Assembly: GCF_000717175.1 (NCBI RefSeq)
Contig: NZ_JNYD01000032.1
Coordinates: forward strand, 1 to 63,816
DNA length: 63,816 bases
Direction of reading: 5' to 3'
DNA from: Pseudonocardia autotrophica
GTDB taxonomy: Bacteria > Actinomycetota > Actinomycetes > Mycobacteriales > Pseudonocardiaceae
The translations under genes and the position numbers were made by a program. Positions 1-8,874 of the stretch are shown one piece after another; the first letter of the stretch is position 1, and every line of letters starts with the position of its first letter. The notes below the pieces were generated by a model. The model did not search any database. It saw only the letters and a program-made list of their open reading frames with translations, and was not told the DNA's origin.

Positions 1-91
1 TCGGGTTCACGTGCACCAAGCGCGAACGAGCACAGCCGACCCCGCCCAGATTCTCATCCTTCAAGGCGGCCCGGGGTAGGGCCATGACATC

Positions 92-505
92 TCAGACGGA
101 GATGTCGACGCTCGGGCGCAGCGCGGCCGCGGCGGCGAGCGCCTCGTGCACCGGGTTGTCGAGGAAGGCCTGCACCAGCTCGGGGTCCGCGGGGGTGTCG
201 AGCGCGGGCAGGGCGATCTGCTCGTACGCGGCCTGGAAGCGCGGACCCCAGCGGCGGGTGCCGAGCCGCGCGGTGCGCGAGCAGTTGTCGACCATGTAGG
301 CCACGTCGCGGGCGTGCATGGAGGGCAGCAGCGAGTCGACGGCCTCGATGACCGACTCGTTGACGATCTCCGACCAGGCGTGCCCGCGCTCGGCGAACTC
401 GTCGACCTGGGCGACCGTCGTGGCCACGAACACGCCCGCGGTGACCGGGTCGACCGGCAGGTCGTCCCGCCGCCGGGCGCGGACCTCGTCGCCGTGCGCC
501 CACAT
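92..505 (-). pseudogene. ilvC: C-terminal remnant of class II (plant-like) ketol-acid reductoisomerase
   Basis: The roughly 138 codons match the last quarter of plant-type class II KARI. Recognisable stretches are SEIVNESVIEAVDSL, MHARDVAYMVDNCS, TARLGTRRWGPRF and, at the end, LRPSVDISV. In the family these lie in the C-terminal alpha-helical knotted domain, which forms part of the active site. The Rossmann NADPH domain and the first part of the knotted domain are missing. Reading upstream in frame, homology begins around RRPMWAHG and a stop codon lies at 530-532, so no full gene can be rebuilt. The break falls just before the palindromic repeat at 538-600. An intact enzyme would make dihydroxyvalerate in branched-chain amino acid synthesis. 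I infer that this is a non-functional relic, although a short ORF with an ATG at 503-505 is still open. Confidence 0.75.
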
Positions 506-537
506 CGGTCGTCGCGGCGCTGTGGGAGATCACCGCA

Positions 538-600
538 GGTCAGCCGGGGTCGTGAGTGCCGACTGCCCCTCTAGGGGCAGTTGCCGCTCACGGGGTTGAG
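538..600. repeat. Palindromic intergenic repeat, copy 1
   Basis: An imperfect 40-bp palindrome (552-591) starts with GTGAGTGCCGACTGCCCC and ends with CCGCTCAC. Its stem has three mismatches and the centre is CTAG-like. The left flank GGTCAGCCGGGGTC (538-551) and the adjoining arm are shared, in reverse orientation, with the copy at 25518-25575. It sits between the ilvC remnant and the BVMO gene. It could be a REP-like mobile repeat or a terminator. The shared flank outside the stem favours a dispersed element. Confidence 0.7.
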
Positions 601-659
601 GCAGGTGCATCTGGCGGATCACGGCGGTGTCGCGCAGAGTGGGGTGGCGGGAGGGAACG

Positions 660-2282
660 ATGACGTTTCGCAACGGTCCGGACACCGACCGGGACACGCA
701 GCTCGACGTGGTGGTGATCGGCGCGGGGTTCTCCGGCCTGTACGCCCTGCAGCGGCTGCGCTCGGAGGGCTTCCGGGTGCGGGTGCTCGAGCAGGGCGAC
801 GGGGTCGGCGGCACGTGGTACTGGAACCGGTACCCGGGCGCGCGCTGCGACTCCGAGAGCTACTACTACTCGTACTCGTTCGACGAGGAGCTCCAGCACG
901 AGTGGGAGTGGACCGAGCGTTACCCGGAGCACTTCGAGATCCGCGCCTACCTGGAGCACGTGGCCGAGCGGTTCGACCTCCACCGGGACATCGACCTCGG
1001 CACCCGGGTCGAGTCCGCGACCTTCGACGACGCCACCTCCACCTGGGCGGTGCGCACGGCCGACCGCACGCTGACCTGCCGGTTCCTCGTCACGGCCGTC
1101 GGCTGCCTGTCGACGGCCAACGTCCCGGACATCCCCGGGCTGGACACCTTCGCCGGCGAGTGGTTCCACACCGGGCGCTGGCCGCACGAGGGCGTGGACC
1201 TCGCCGGGAAGCGGGTCGGGATCGTCGGGACCGGCTCGACGGGGATCCAGGCGGTGCCGGTGGTCGCGAAGGAGGCCGCCCACCTGACCGTCTTCCAGCG
1301 CACCGCGAACTACAGCATCCCCGCGCGCAACGGCCCCGTGTCCGCCGCCGAGCGCGCCGAGGTCAAGGCGCGCTACGACGAGATCCGGCGGATCCAGCGG
1401 GAGTCGACGAACGGCCACCCGTTCCTGATCAGCGAGGTCTCGGCGCTCGCGGTGGACGAGGCGGAGCGCACCGCGACCTACGAGAAGGCGTGGGAGCGGG
1501 GGAGCCTGAAGTTCCGCGCGTCCTTCGCCGACCTGCTGACCAGCCGGGAGGCCAACGACACGGCGTCGGACTTCATCCGGGACAAGATCCGGGCGGTCGT
1601 CCGGGACCCCGCGACGGCGGAGAAGCTGACCCCGCGCGACCACGGCTTCGCCACCAAGCGCCCGCCGATCGACACGGACTACTTCGAGGCCTACAACCGG
1701 ACGAACGTGTCCCTGGTCGACGTGCGCGCCGACCCGATCCGCGAGATCACCCCGGCCGGGATCCGGACCGGGGAGGAGCACCCGCTGGATGTGATCATCT
1801 TCGCCACCGGGTTCGACGCGATGACCGGCCCGCTGCTCGGCTTCGACATCCGCGGCGCGGGCGGGGTCCCGCTGCGGACCAAGTGGGCGGCGGGCCCGGT
1901 GACGCACCTCGGGCTGCAGGTCGCCGGCTTCCCGAACCTGTTCACGATCACCGGGCCGGGCAGCCCGTCGGTGCTGTGCAACATGCCGACGGCGATCGAG
2001 CAGCACGTGGAGTGGATCGCGGACTGCCTCGTCCACCTGCGGGAGAAGGGCGTCTCGCGGATGGAGACCACGGAGGAGGCCGAGCGGGCCTGGGTGGCGC
2101 ACGTCAACGAGGTGGCGCACCAGACGCTGCTGCCGCAGGCCTCGACGTCCTGGTACCTGGGGGCGAACGTCCCGGGCAAGCCGCGGGTGTTCATGCCGTA
2201 CGCGGGCGGGATGGCCACCTACGCGAAGACCTGCGCGGAGGTCGCGGAGAAGGGTTACGAGGGCTTCGTGCTCTCCGCGTGA
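660..2282 (+). CDS. Flavin-containing Baeyer-Villiger monooxygenase
   Basis: A 540-residue FAD/NADPH monooxygenase of the cyclohexanone/phenylacetone monooxygenase type, inserting oxygen next to a ketone. Visible motifs are the FAD-binding GAGFSG at residues 21-26, the GTWYWNRYPG segment at 51-60, the intact BVMO fingerprint FAGEWFHTGRWP at 164-175, and the second Rossmann motif GTGSTG at 190-195. An ATG start is chosen because it is preceded by GGGAGGGAACG; an in-frame GTG at 627 has no comparable site. The 3' end overlaps the convergent MFS gene by 28 bp. A paralogue lies at 41205-42791. The substrate cannot be read from the sequence. Confidence 0.9.
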   Translation: MTFRNGPDTDRDTQLDVVVIGAGFSGLYALQRLRSEGFRVRVLEQGDGVGGTWYWNRYPGARCDSESYYYSYSFDEELQHEWEWTERYPEHFEIRAYLEHVAERFDLHRDIDLGTRVESATFDDATSTWAVRTADRTLTCRFLVTAVGCLSTANVPDIPGLDTFAGEWFHTGRWPHEGVDLAGKRVGIVGTGSTGIQAVPVVAKEAAHLTVFQRTANYSIPARNGPVSAAERAEVKARYDEIRRIQRESTNGHPFLISEVSALAVDEAERTATYEKAWERGSLKFRASFADLLTSREANDTASDFIRDKIRAVVRDPATAEKLTPRDHGFATKRPPIDTDYFEAYNRTNVSLVDVRADPIREITPAGIRTGEEHPLDVIIFATGFDAMTGPLLGFDIRGAGGVPLRTKWAAGPVTHLGLQVAGFPNLFTITGPGSPSVLCNMPTAIEQHVEWIADCLVHLREKGVSRMETTEEAERAWVAHVNEVAHQTLLPQASTSWYLGANVPGKPRVFMPYAGGMATYAKTCAEVAEKGYEGFVLSA

Positions 2283-3511
2283 GTCCTGCGGCGGGGCAGC
2301 ACCTGTGCGCCCGCGAGGATCACCAGCCCGGCGAGCGGTACGACGAGCAGGCCCGCCCGCAGCGAGGTCGCGTCGGCCACCAGCCCGACGACGGGCGGCG
2401 CCACCAGGAACCCGACCCGCAGCAGCCAGCTGACGACCGTCAGGCCGGCCCCGGTGGGCAGCCCCGGCAGCTCGTCGGCGGCGTGCATGGCGGCGGGGAT
2501 CAGCGTCGCCACCCCGAGCCCGGCCAGGCCGAACCCGACGATGGTGCCCGGGACCGTCGGGAAGGCCAGGGCCAGCCCCATCGCGACGACCACGATCGCC
2601 GCCCCGGCCCGCGCCACCGCCCGCTGCCCGAACCGGTCGACCAGCCGGTCACCGACCACCCGGCCCAGGAACTCCAGCGCCTGCAGGGCCACGAACCCGA
2701 GGCCGGCGACCGCCGCGGCCGCGCCGAGGCTGCCGGACAGGTAGACGGCCGCCCAGGAGGCGCCGGAGTCCTCGACCAGGGCGCCGGCCGACGCGATCAC
2801 GCCGAGGACCAGCACGACCAACAGGGCGCGCCCGCCGGCGCGGGAGCGCACGCGCGCCGGCGACGCGGTGGGTTCGCGCTCGGAGTCCTCCGGGCCGGGC
2901 AGCAGGAAGCGGTACGCGACCATCGCGACCGTCACGAAGATCCCGGCCGAGACGCCCAGGTGCAGGCCGAGGGGGAGCGCCAGCCCGGCGGCGGCGGAGC
3001 CCATCAGCCCGCCCAGCACCGATCCGGCGCTCCACGTGGCGTGGAAGGAGTTGAAGATCGAGCGGCCGTAGCGGCGCTGGACGCGCAGGGCGTGCGCGTT
3101 CTGCCCGACGTCGACCACCGCGTCCGCGGCCCCTGCCACGAACAGCGCCCCGGCCAGCAGGCCCCAGTTCGGGGCCAGCCCGGCGAGCAGGATGCCGACG
3201 GCCACCACGACCATGCCGAAGGTTGCCACCCGCGACGAGCGGAACCGCCGGACCAGCGTCGATGCGGTCAACCCGGCCAGGAGGGCCCCGAACGGGAAGG
3301 CCGCCACGGCGGTGCCCAGCTGGGCGTTGCTCAGCTCCAGCGAGGCCTTGATCTCGGGGTAGCGGGGGAGCAGGTTCGCGAACACCGCCCCGTTGGTGAG
3401 GAAGACCGCGGCAACCGCGATCCGCGCCCGCCGCTCCGTCCGCCCCGGTGCCGGTGCCCCACCCGCCGCCCCACCCGTCGTGCCGGTCTCCCCGGTCGTG
3501 CCGCTCGCCAT
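2255..3511 (-). CDS. MFS transporter
   Basis: A 418-residue major facilitator with about twelve hydrophobic segments split by a central hydrophilic loop near EDSEREPTASPARVRSR. The N-terminal roughly 30 residues are Gly/Thr-rich and cytoplasmic. Members of this group are usually proton-driven efflux or sugar-type permeases. The substrate is unknown. The gene follows the aromatic hydroxylase on the same strand with a 52-bp gap, so co-transcription is plausible and export of a modified aromatic compound is one possible role. The ATG at 3509-3511 is preferred over an upstream start at 3544, which would add a basic, non-conserved extension. Confidence 0.85.
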   Translation of the reverse strand: MASGTTGETGTTGGAAGGAPAPGRTERRARIAVAAVFLTNGAVFANLLPRYPEIKASLELSNAQLGTAVAAFPFGALLAGLTASTLVRRFRSSRVATFGMVVVAVGILLAGLAPNWGLLAGALFVAGAADAVVDVGQNAHALRVQRRYGRSIFNSFHATWSAGSVLGGLMGSAAAGLALPLGLHLGVSAGIFVTVAMVAYRFLLPGPEDSEREPTASPARVRSRAGGRALLVVLVLGVIASAGALVEDSGASWAAVYLSGSLGAAAAVAGLGFVALQALEFLGRVVGDRLVDRFGQRAVARAGAAIVVVAMGLALAFPTVPGTIVGFGLAGLGVATLIPAAMHAADELPGLPTGAGLTVVSWLLRVGFLVAPPVVGLVADATSLRAGLLVVPLAGLVILAGAQVLPRRRTHAESTKPS

Positions 3512-3563
3512 CACCGTGCAGCGTACGGAACGCACCGGGGACACCGCCGGGCGTCCGCCCCCG

Positions 3564-5132
3564 TCAGGCGGCGGAGGCCACGGCGGGCTCCAGACCCACG
3601 GCCGTCCCGACGGCCCGGGCCAGCGCCCGGGCGTGGTCGGCCGCGGTCTCCCGCGCGCCGGCGTCGTGCCGCCAGGCGATCACGCCGTCCGGCCGCACCA
3701 GCAGGGCCGAGCGCGGCCCCAGCCCGCAGCGGCGGGCGACCCGGTCGCCGACCGCCGGGACCTCGACCGGCACCGGCAGGTGTGCGGCCGCGGTGCGCCA
3801 GTCGGCGTCCATCGCGCCAGTGAACAGGGTGAACCCGGGGCCGAGCAGGTCGAGGACGGCCCGGCGGCCGCCGTCGGTCCGGACCCAGACGTGCGGGAGG
3901 CGCTCGCCGGGCCGCGCGGTCCCGGTCCCGAGATGCAGCTCCCCGTCGGCGGGCCCGGTGGCGACGGTGCAGGACCGGTAGGCCGTCCCGAGGTCGCCGG
4001 CCAGCCCGTCGATCGGGTCGGTGCCGCCGGGGCGCAGCGAGCGCAGCGCCCGCGCCCGGCCGATCGGCTCGCGCTCCTCGACGTACGAGTCGAGCAGCGC
4101 CGGACCCGCCCAGCCGCGGACCGTCCAGCCCAGCCGCCAGCCCAGCTCGTGGCCGTCGTGGATCGCGGTGTTCATGCCGTTGCCGCCGACCGGGGTCATC
4201 CGGTGCGCGGCGTCGCCGACGAGGAACCCGGGGCCGGAGCGTACCGCCGTGGCGACCGCGGCGGCCATGGTGAAGACCTGCATGCCCAGCAGCTGCGGCT
4301 CGAGGTCGGGCAGGCCGGTCGCCGTGCGCACCAGCCACCGCCAGAACTCCGGGGTGTAGGACGCGATGCCCTCGGCGCCGGTGCAGTCACGGCCGTCCTG
4401 GAGCTGCCTGGCGTAGCACCAGCGGCCCCCGCCCACCGGCAGGAGCACCCCGGCCGCCTCCGGGTGCTCGATGCTCCACAGCACGTTCGGTTCGCGGGCG
4501 AAGAGCGCCTCGACCCCCGACGCCGCGTCCGGGCGGAACAGCACCTGGGCGTAGTCGCCGAGGGTGCCCAGGTCCCGCAGGCCGATGCCGAGCGCGGAGC
4601 GGACCCTGCTTCGCGGGCCGTCGGCCCCGACGACGAACCGGGCCCGCACCCGCTCCCCCCCGGCCAGCCGCGCCTCGACCCCGTCCGCGACGGTCAGGTC
4701 GATGAGCGCGCTGTCGAAGCGGACCTCGCCCCCGCGGCGGCGCAGCTCCGCGACGAGCAGCGGTTCCAGGTGGTCCTGCGGGCACAGCAGCGGGTGCGTC
4801 GGGCTGGCCCGCAGCGCCTCGCGCCGCGAGGGGTACCCGACGTCGCGGTACTCGCGGACGGGACCGGCGAGGGTGTCGGCGACCGCGATCCGGGGCGGGA
4901 CGTCGCCGATCGCGCCGGCCAGCACCGCGTCGGTGAGGCCCCACTCGCGCAGGATCTCCATGGTCCGGGTGCTCACGCCGGTGGCGCGCGGGATTGTCGA
5001 GGTGGTGCCGCGGCGCTCGACGACGAGGACGCGCGCCCCGTGCGTCACGGCGGCCAGGGCCGTGGCGAGCCCGGCGGGGCCGGCCCCGACCACCAGGACG
5101 TCGGTCTCGATCGGGCTGGGGTTCGTCTGCAT
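3564..5132 (-). CDS. FAD-dependent aromatic hydroxylase (PheA/TfdB family)
   Basis: A 522-residue class A flavin monooxygenase. The dinucleotide-binding motif GAGPAG is at residues 16-21, the DG motif GADGPRSRVR at 169-178 and the FAD ribityl-binding GDAAHRMTPVGGNGMN at 306-321. The last roughly 130 residues form the thioredoxin-like C-terminal domain seen in phenol hydroxylases and polyketide hydroxylases. Enzymes of this group hydroxylate phenols, aromatic polyketides or antibiotics using NAD(P)H and oxygen. It lies 45 bp downstream of the LAL regulator gene on the same strand, so it is probably in the same transcription unit. Whether it is catabolic, biosynthetic or protective is not determined by the sequence. 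Confidence 0.88.
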   Translation of the reverse strand: MQTNPSPIETDVLVVGAGPAGLATALAAVTHGARVLVVERRGTTSTIPRATGVSTRTMEILREWGLTDAVLAGAIGDVPPRIAVADTLAGPVREYRDVGYPSRREALRASPTHPLLCPQDHLEPLLVAELRRRGGEVRFDSALIDLTVADGVEARLAGGERVRARFVVGADGPRSRVRSALGIGLRDLGTLGDYAQVLFRPDAASGVEALFAREPNVLWSIEHPEAAGVLLPVGGGRWCYARQLQDGRDCTGAEGIASYTPEFWRWLVRTATGLPDLEPQLLGMQVFTMAAAVATAVRSGPGFLVGDAAHRMTPVGGNGMNTAIHDGHELGWRLGWTVRGWAGPALLDSYVEEREPIGRARALRSLRPGGTDPIDGLAGDLGTAYRSCTVATGPADGELHLGTGTARPGERLPHVWVRTDGGRRAVLDLLGPGFTLFTGAMDADWRTAAAHLPVPVEVPAVGDRVARRCGLGPRSALLVRPDGVIAWRHDAGARETAADHARALARAVGTAVGLEPAVASAA

Positions 5133-5177
5133 GGCCGGAACTGTCCGCCGCGGCGGCGCCCGCCGGATCCGTGAGGA

Positions 5178-7955
5178 CTACGGAGTTTCGCCGCCGACCC
5201 ACCGGTGCAGCTCCGTGCGCCGGGCCGCCCCGGTCTTGGCCAGCAGGTTCGCGACGTGCGTCTCCACGGTCCGGCGGGACAGCACCAGCCGCCGGGCGAT
5301 CTCGGGGTTGGTGAGCCCGCGCCCGACCAGCGCCAGCACCTCGTACTCGCGGCGGGTCACGCCCTTCTCCCGCAGCGCGGCCGGCACCGTCGTCCCGTGC
5401 CGGCCGCGGGTGGGCGCGCCGGCGGCCCGCAGCAGGTCGCGGCAGGTGCGGGCCTGCAGCTCCGCACCGGTCGCCTCGTGCGCGGCGAGATCGGCGCGCA
5501 GGAGGGGGACGGGGTCGTCCCAGCCGTCCCGCACCGCGCACTCGAGCACCATCGGGTGGAGCAGGCGCCGCCACCACGCCCGCCGCCCGAGCAGCTCGTC
5601 GCCGCGGGCGCGGGCCTCCGCCGCCTCCGCCGCCCGCCCGGCACGCCCGGCGGCGACCGCGTCGGCGTAGGCGAGCGTGGCGTGGATCGACCGGGACAGC
5701 CCGGGCGGATGGGTGGTCAGCTGCGCGCGCGCCCGCTCGCCGCCGTCGAGCACGGCGTGGACCAGCAGCCAGGCGCCGACCGGGGCGAGCAGGGGGGTTG
5801 CGCGATCCTCCAGCACGACGTCGATCTCGGAGTCGAACTCGCGGGCGGCGCGGGGCAGGTCGTGCTCGACCAGCGCACCCACGCCCCGGGCCAGGGAGGT
5901 CAGCGCCCGGTTCCCCGGGCTCGGTTCGGGGACCGCGGCGACGAGCGCCTCGGCCCCGACGGGGTCGCCGGCGGCGGCCAGGCACACCGCGGTCTGGATC
6001 CGGGCGATGTCGGTGAGCGCGGGCAGCCGTAGCCGGACCGCAGCGTCGAGGGCGCGCCGGGAGTACACCTCGGCGGCGTCCGGCCCCTCGGTCATCAGCG
6101 CGGTGTCGGCCAGGATGATCTCCGCCGACGCCAGCTGGCCGAGCATCCCGGCGTCCCGCGCGAGGGTGCAGGCGAGCGCGAGGGTGGGCGCCTCGTCCGC
6201 GTCGAGCGCCTCCATCATCCCCGCGCCGAACAACGCGGCGACCCGCCAGGGCACCAGTCCGTGCTCGGCGGCGACCTGCGCGGCGCGGCGGAAGGCCGCG
6301 CTGGTGGCGGCCAGGTCGGTGCGCCAGTGGGTGCGGGCGAGCACGCCGAGCGCCTCGCACAGGCTCTCCGGGGCGTCCGCCGCCTCCGACTGTGCGATCG
6401 CCCGGGCGGCGAGGTCCGCGGCCTCGTCGACCCGGCCGGCGCCGAACGCGGCGTCGGCACGCAGGACCGTCGAGCGCGGGTCGGCGGGCCGTCCGGCCCG
6501 CTCGACGTAGTCGTCCGCGGTGGCCCACTGCCCCGCGACGACGGCGGTGCGCGCGAGGTCGAGGCACAGGTCGGCGTGCCGGTCGCCCGTGACGCCGGGC
6601 AGCCGGGCCGCGCCGAGGTCGAGCGCCTCGTGGGCGCGCCCGGTCAGGGTGAGCACCCGGATGCGCTCCCGCAGCACCTCGGCGTCGAGCGGCGGGCCGG
6701 GACCGGCGCGCTCGGCCGCGTCGAGGTGGTCGGCGGCCGCGCGCAGCGCGCCCCGGGCGGCCTCGGTCCGCGCCTCACGCAGATAGAGCGCGGCGGCGCG
6801 GTCGGACCGCCCGGCCTCGGCGAACAGCGCGGCCGCGGCCGGGCCGGCCCCGGCCGCGGCGAGCGCCTCCGCGGCCCGGGCCGCGAGGCGGGCCCGCTCG
6901 GGCGGGAGCAGCGCGGCGAGGACCGCCTCCCTGGTCAGGGCGTGCGACCAGCCGAGCCCGCCGGCGTCGCGAACCAGCAGGCCCTCGGCGACCCCGCCGC
7001 GCAGGGCCGCGCCGATCTCGTCCTCACCGAGCCCGGCGACCGGCCCGAGGACCTGCCAGTCCGGCGCGGGACCGAGCACCGCGGCGGCCTCCACCGCTCG
7101 CCGCGCCGCCGGCGCCAGCGCCTCGAGCCGACCCTCGACCAGCGCCGCGAAGGTCGGCGGCACCGCCCGCCCGGGTGCCGCCAGCATCTCCTCGACCACG
7201 AACGGCAGCCCCTCCGAGCGGGCGTGCAGAGCGGCGACCTCGTCCTCGGCCGGGGGAGTGCCGTCCCGGCAGGCCGCGACCAGCGCCGCGACCCCGGCCG
7301 GGTCGAGCGGCCGCAGCGGCAGGACCCGCAGGCCCGGGGCCGTGGCGAGCCGTGTGGCGGCGGGACCGGGCCGGCACGACACCGCGACGAGTAGTCCGGG
7401 GCCCGCACCGGTCAGGGACGCGACCGTCGCGAGGGTGTCCCGGTCCGCCCAGTGCAGGTCCTCGAGCCGCAGGACGCAGCCGCCCGGCACGGTCGCCCGC
7501 AGCAGCCGGCGCAGCCCCTCACCGAGGACCACGGCCTGGTCGGGGGCACCGGGACCGGACTCGGGCCCGGTGCCGGAGCGCAGCCGCTCCAGCGCCGCGC
7601 GGTACGGCCGGACCACCTCGCCGTCGCCCGCCGGATCGTCGAGACGGGGGAGGACGGCCTCGGCGAGCGGCCGGAACACGCCGCCACCGGGCACCGCGCG
7701 CCCGGTGAGGACGGTGAGCCCGGCGGTCGCCGCCGCGGACGCGATCTCGTCGAGCAGGCGGGTCTTGCCGATCCCGGCCTCGCCGACGACGGCGACCGAC
7801 CCGCCGCCGCCCGCCGCCGTCGCCGCGACGAGCCGGCGCACCTCGGCCAGCTCGGCCGCCCGTCCGACCAGGACGGGGCTGCGGACGACGGTCTGCACCC
7901 GGTCAGTGAAGCGCGGTCGGGCGACGCCGGGAAGCCGTTGTGCAGGGGTGCTCAT
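5178..7955 (-). CDS. Large ATP-binding LuxR-family (LAL) transcriptional regulator
   Basis: A 925-residue LAL/MalT-type activator. An N-terminal AAA/NACHT-like ATPase begins near residue 28 ([12 protein letters not shown]), with Walker A GEAGIGKT at 58-65. A long middle region of helical repeats resembles TPRs. The C-terminus carries a LuxR helix-turn-helix (about 862-920, including [21 protein letters not shown] and [16 protein letters not shown], which are separate segments). Such proteins sense a ligand through the repeat domain and activate neighbouring genes. It lies between a methyltransferase and an aromatic hydroxylase gene, so it is the likely pathway-specific regulator of this locus. 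Confidence 0.92.
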   Translation of the reverse strand: MSTPAQRLPGVARPRFTDRVQTVVRSPVLVGRAAELAEVRRLVAATAAGGGGSVAVVGEAGIGKTRLLDEIASAAATAGLTVLTGRAVPGGGVFRPLAEAVLPRLDDPAGDGEVVRPYRAALERLRSGTGPESGPGAPDQAVVLGEGLRRLLRATVPGGCVLRLEDLHWADRDTLATVASLTGAGPGLLVAVSCRPGPAATRLATAPGLRVLPLRPLDPAGVAALVAACRDGTPPAEDEVAALHARSEGLPFVVEEMLAAPGRAVPPTFAALVEGRLEALAPAARRAVEAAAVLGPAPDWQVLGPVAGLGEDEIGAALRGGVAEGLLVRDAGGLGWSHALTREAVLAALLPPERARLAARAAEALAAAGAGPAAAALFAEAGRSDRAAALYLREARTEAARGALRAAADHLDAAERAGPGPPLDAEVLRERIRVLTLTGRAHEALDLGAARLPGVTGDRHADLCLDLARTAVVAGQWATADDYVERAGRPADPRSTVLRADAAFGAGRVDEAADLAARAIAQSEAADAPESLCEALGVLARTHWRTDLAATSAAFRRAAQVAAEHGLVPWRVAALFGAGMMEALDADEAPTLALACTLARDAGMLGQLASAEIILADTALMTEGPDAAEVYSRRALDAAVRLRLPALTDIARIQTAVCLAAAGDPVGAEALVAAVPEPSPGNRALTSLARGVGALVEHDLPRAAREFDSEIDVVLEDRATPLLAPVGAWLLVHAVLDGGERARAQLTTHPPGLSRSIHATLAYADAVAAGRAGRAAEAAEARARGDELLGRRAWWRRLLHPMVLECAVRDGWDDPVPLLRADLAAHEATGAELQARTCRDLLRAAGAPTRGRHGTTVPAALREKGVTRREYEVLALVGRGLTNPEIARRLVLSRRTVETHVANLLAKTGAARRTELHRWVGGETP

Positions 7956-7959
7956 CAGG

Positions 7960-7975
7960 GGCCCTGCTCAGGGCC
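7960..7975. promoter_or_regulatory. Perfect palindrome upstream of the LAL gene
   Basis: GGCCCTGCTCAGGGCC has 7-bp arms around CT and lies 5 bp upstream of the LAL start codon, covering the ribosome-binding region. It could be an operator for autoregulation or an RNA hairpin masking translation. A GGATAC hexamer on the minus strand (8005-8010) is a possible -10 element further upstream. Function is inferred only from position. Confidence 0.35.
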
Positions 7976-8034
7976 TTGCTCCGCGCCCACCACGACGTGC
8001 AGCCGTATCCTCGACCGGGCCGCTTCGAGTCCGC

Positions 8035-8874
8035 TCAGAGCGCGCGCCCCGTCAGCAGCCAGGCCGCCGAGCCGAGCGCGACGCCGTCGGGTCCCGCCCC
8101 CTCCGCCAGGACCGCCCGCAGGGCCACGATCGCCCGTTCCCGGTCGGCCGGGCCCAGGCCGTCGAGTCCTCCCGCCAGGATCTGCCGGACCAGCCCGAAC
8201 GCCTCCTCGACGTCCCGGCCCAGCACCACGGGCGCCGCGCACGGCTCCACACCGACCTCGGCGAGGCCGGCGCCCTCCAGGAGGGCCCGGGCCCGCTCCG
8301 GGTCGGCGAGGCCGAAGGCGCCCGGCCCGGGCGGCGGCTCCGGGGGCATGCGGCCCGTCAGCGCGCGCATCAGCTGGTGCATCCAGGCGTTCTCGGCGAC
8401 CGAGCGCCACACGACGAACGCCACCCGGCCACCCGGCCGCAGCGCCCGCGCCAGGTTGGCGAAGGCGGCGGGCGGGTCGCCGAAGAACATCACGCCCGAG
8501 CGGCTGATCACCCGGTCGTACCGGCCGGCGAAGTCGTGCACCTGGGCGTCGGCCTCGAGGAACGTGACGCCACCCAGCCCGGCGCTGCGGTCCCACGCGA
8601 CCTGCAGCATCGGGCCCGAGATGTCGACACCGGTCGCGGTGCCGTCGGGCGCCACCGCGGCGGCCGCCTTGCGGGTGACCGACCCGGTCCCGCAGCCGAC
8701 GTCGAGCACCTGCAGGCCCGGCGCGAGCTCGGCGGCCTCGAGCAGCAGGGCGTCGTAGCCCGCGGCGGACGCCTCGAACTGCGCGGCGCGCGCCGCCCAG
8801 AGCAGCCCGAGGTCCCCGCCCCACTGCGCCCGCTGCTCGGCGTTCGGAGCGGCCCCCGGCGGGCCGACCGCCAT
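8035..8874 (-). CDS. Class I SAM-dependent methyltransferase (UbiE/COQ5-like)
   Basis: A 279-residue methyltransferase with motif I LDVGCGTGSVTRK, an acidic residue ending the next strand (TGVDIS) and the post-motif ALRPGGRVAFVVWRS. The C-terminal half contains the insert typical of the UbiE-like group acting on small molecules. Its ATG overlaps the stop of the upstream FAD oxidase as TGATG, which implies translational coupling and a joint role. The methyl acceptor (a hydroxyl or carbon of an aromatic or quinone-like substrate) is only inferred from the hydroxylase and oxidase neighbours. Confidence 0.85.
   Translation of the reverse strand: MAVGPPGAAPNAEQRAQWGGDLGLLWAARAAQFEASAAGYDALLLEAAELAPGLQVLDVGCGTGSVTRKAAAAVAPDGTATGVDISGPMLQVAWDRSAGLGGVTFLEADAQVHDFAGRYDRVISRSGVMFFGDPPAAFANLARALRPGGRVAFVVWRSVAENAWMHQLMRALTGRMPPEPPPGPGAFGLADPERARALLEGAGLAEVGVEPCAAPVVLGRDVEEAFGLVRQILAGGLDGLGPADRERAIVALRAVLAEGAGPDGVALGSAAWLLTGRAL

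Noticed and set aside
1..91. Gene at the left edge
   Set aside because: Open frames are short and resemble shadows; no start, motif or codon pattern supports one.
581..3823. 1080-residue plus-strand ORF across the BVMO and MFS genes
   Set aside because: It is Arg/Gly/Pro-rich shadow translation in the wrong frame; the real genes have recognisable domains.
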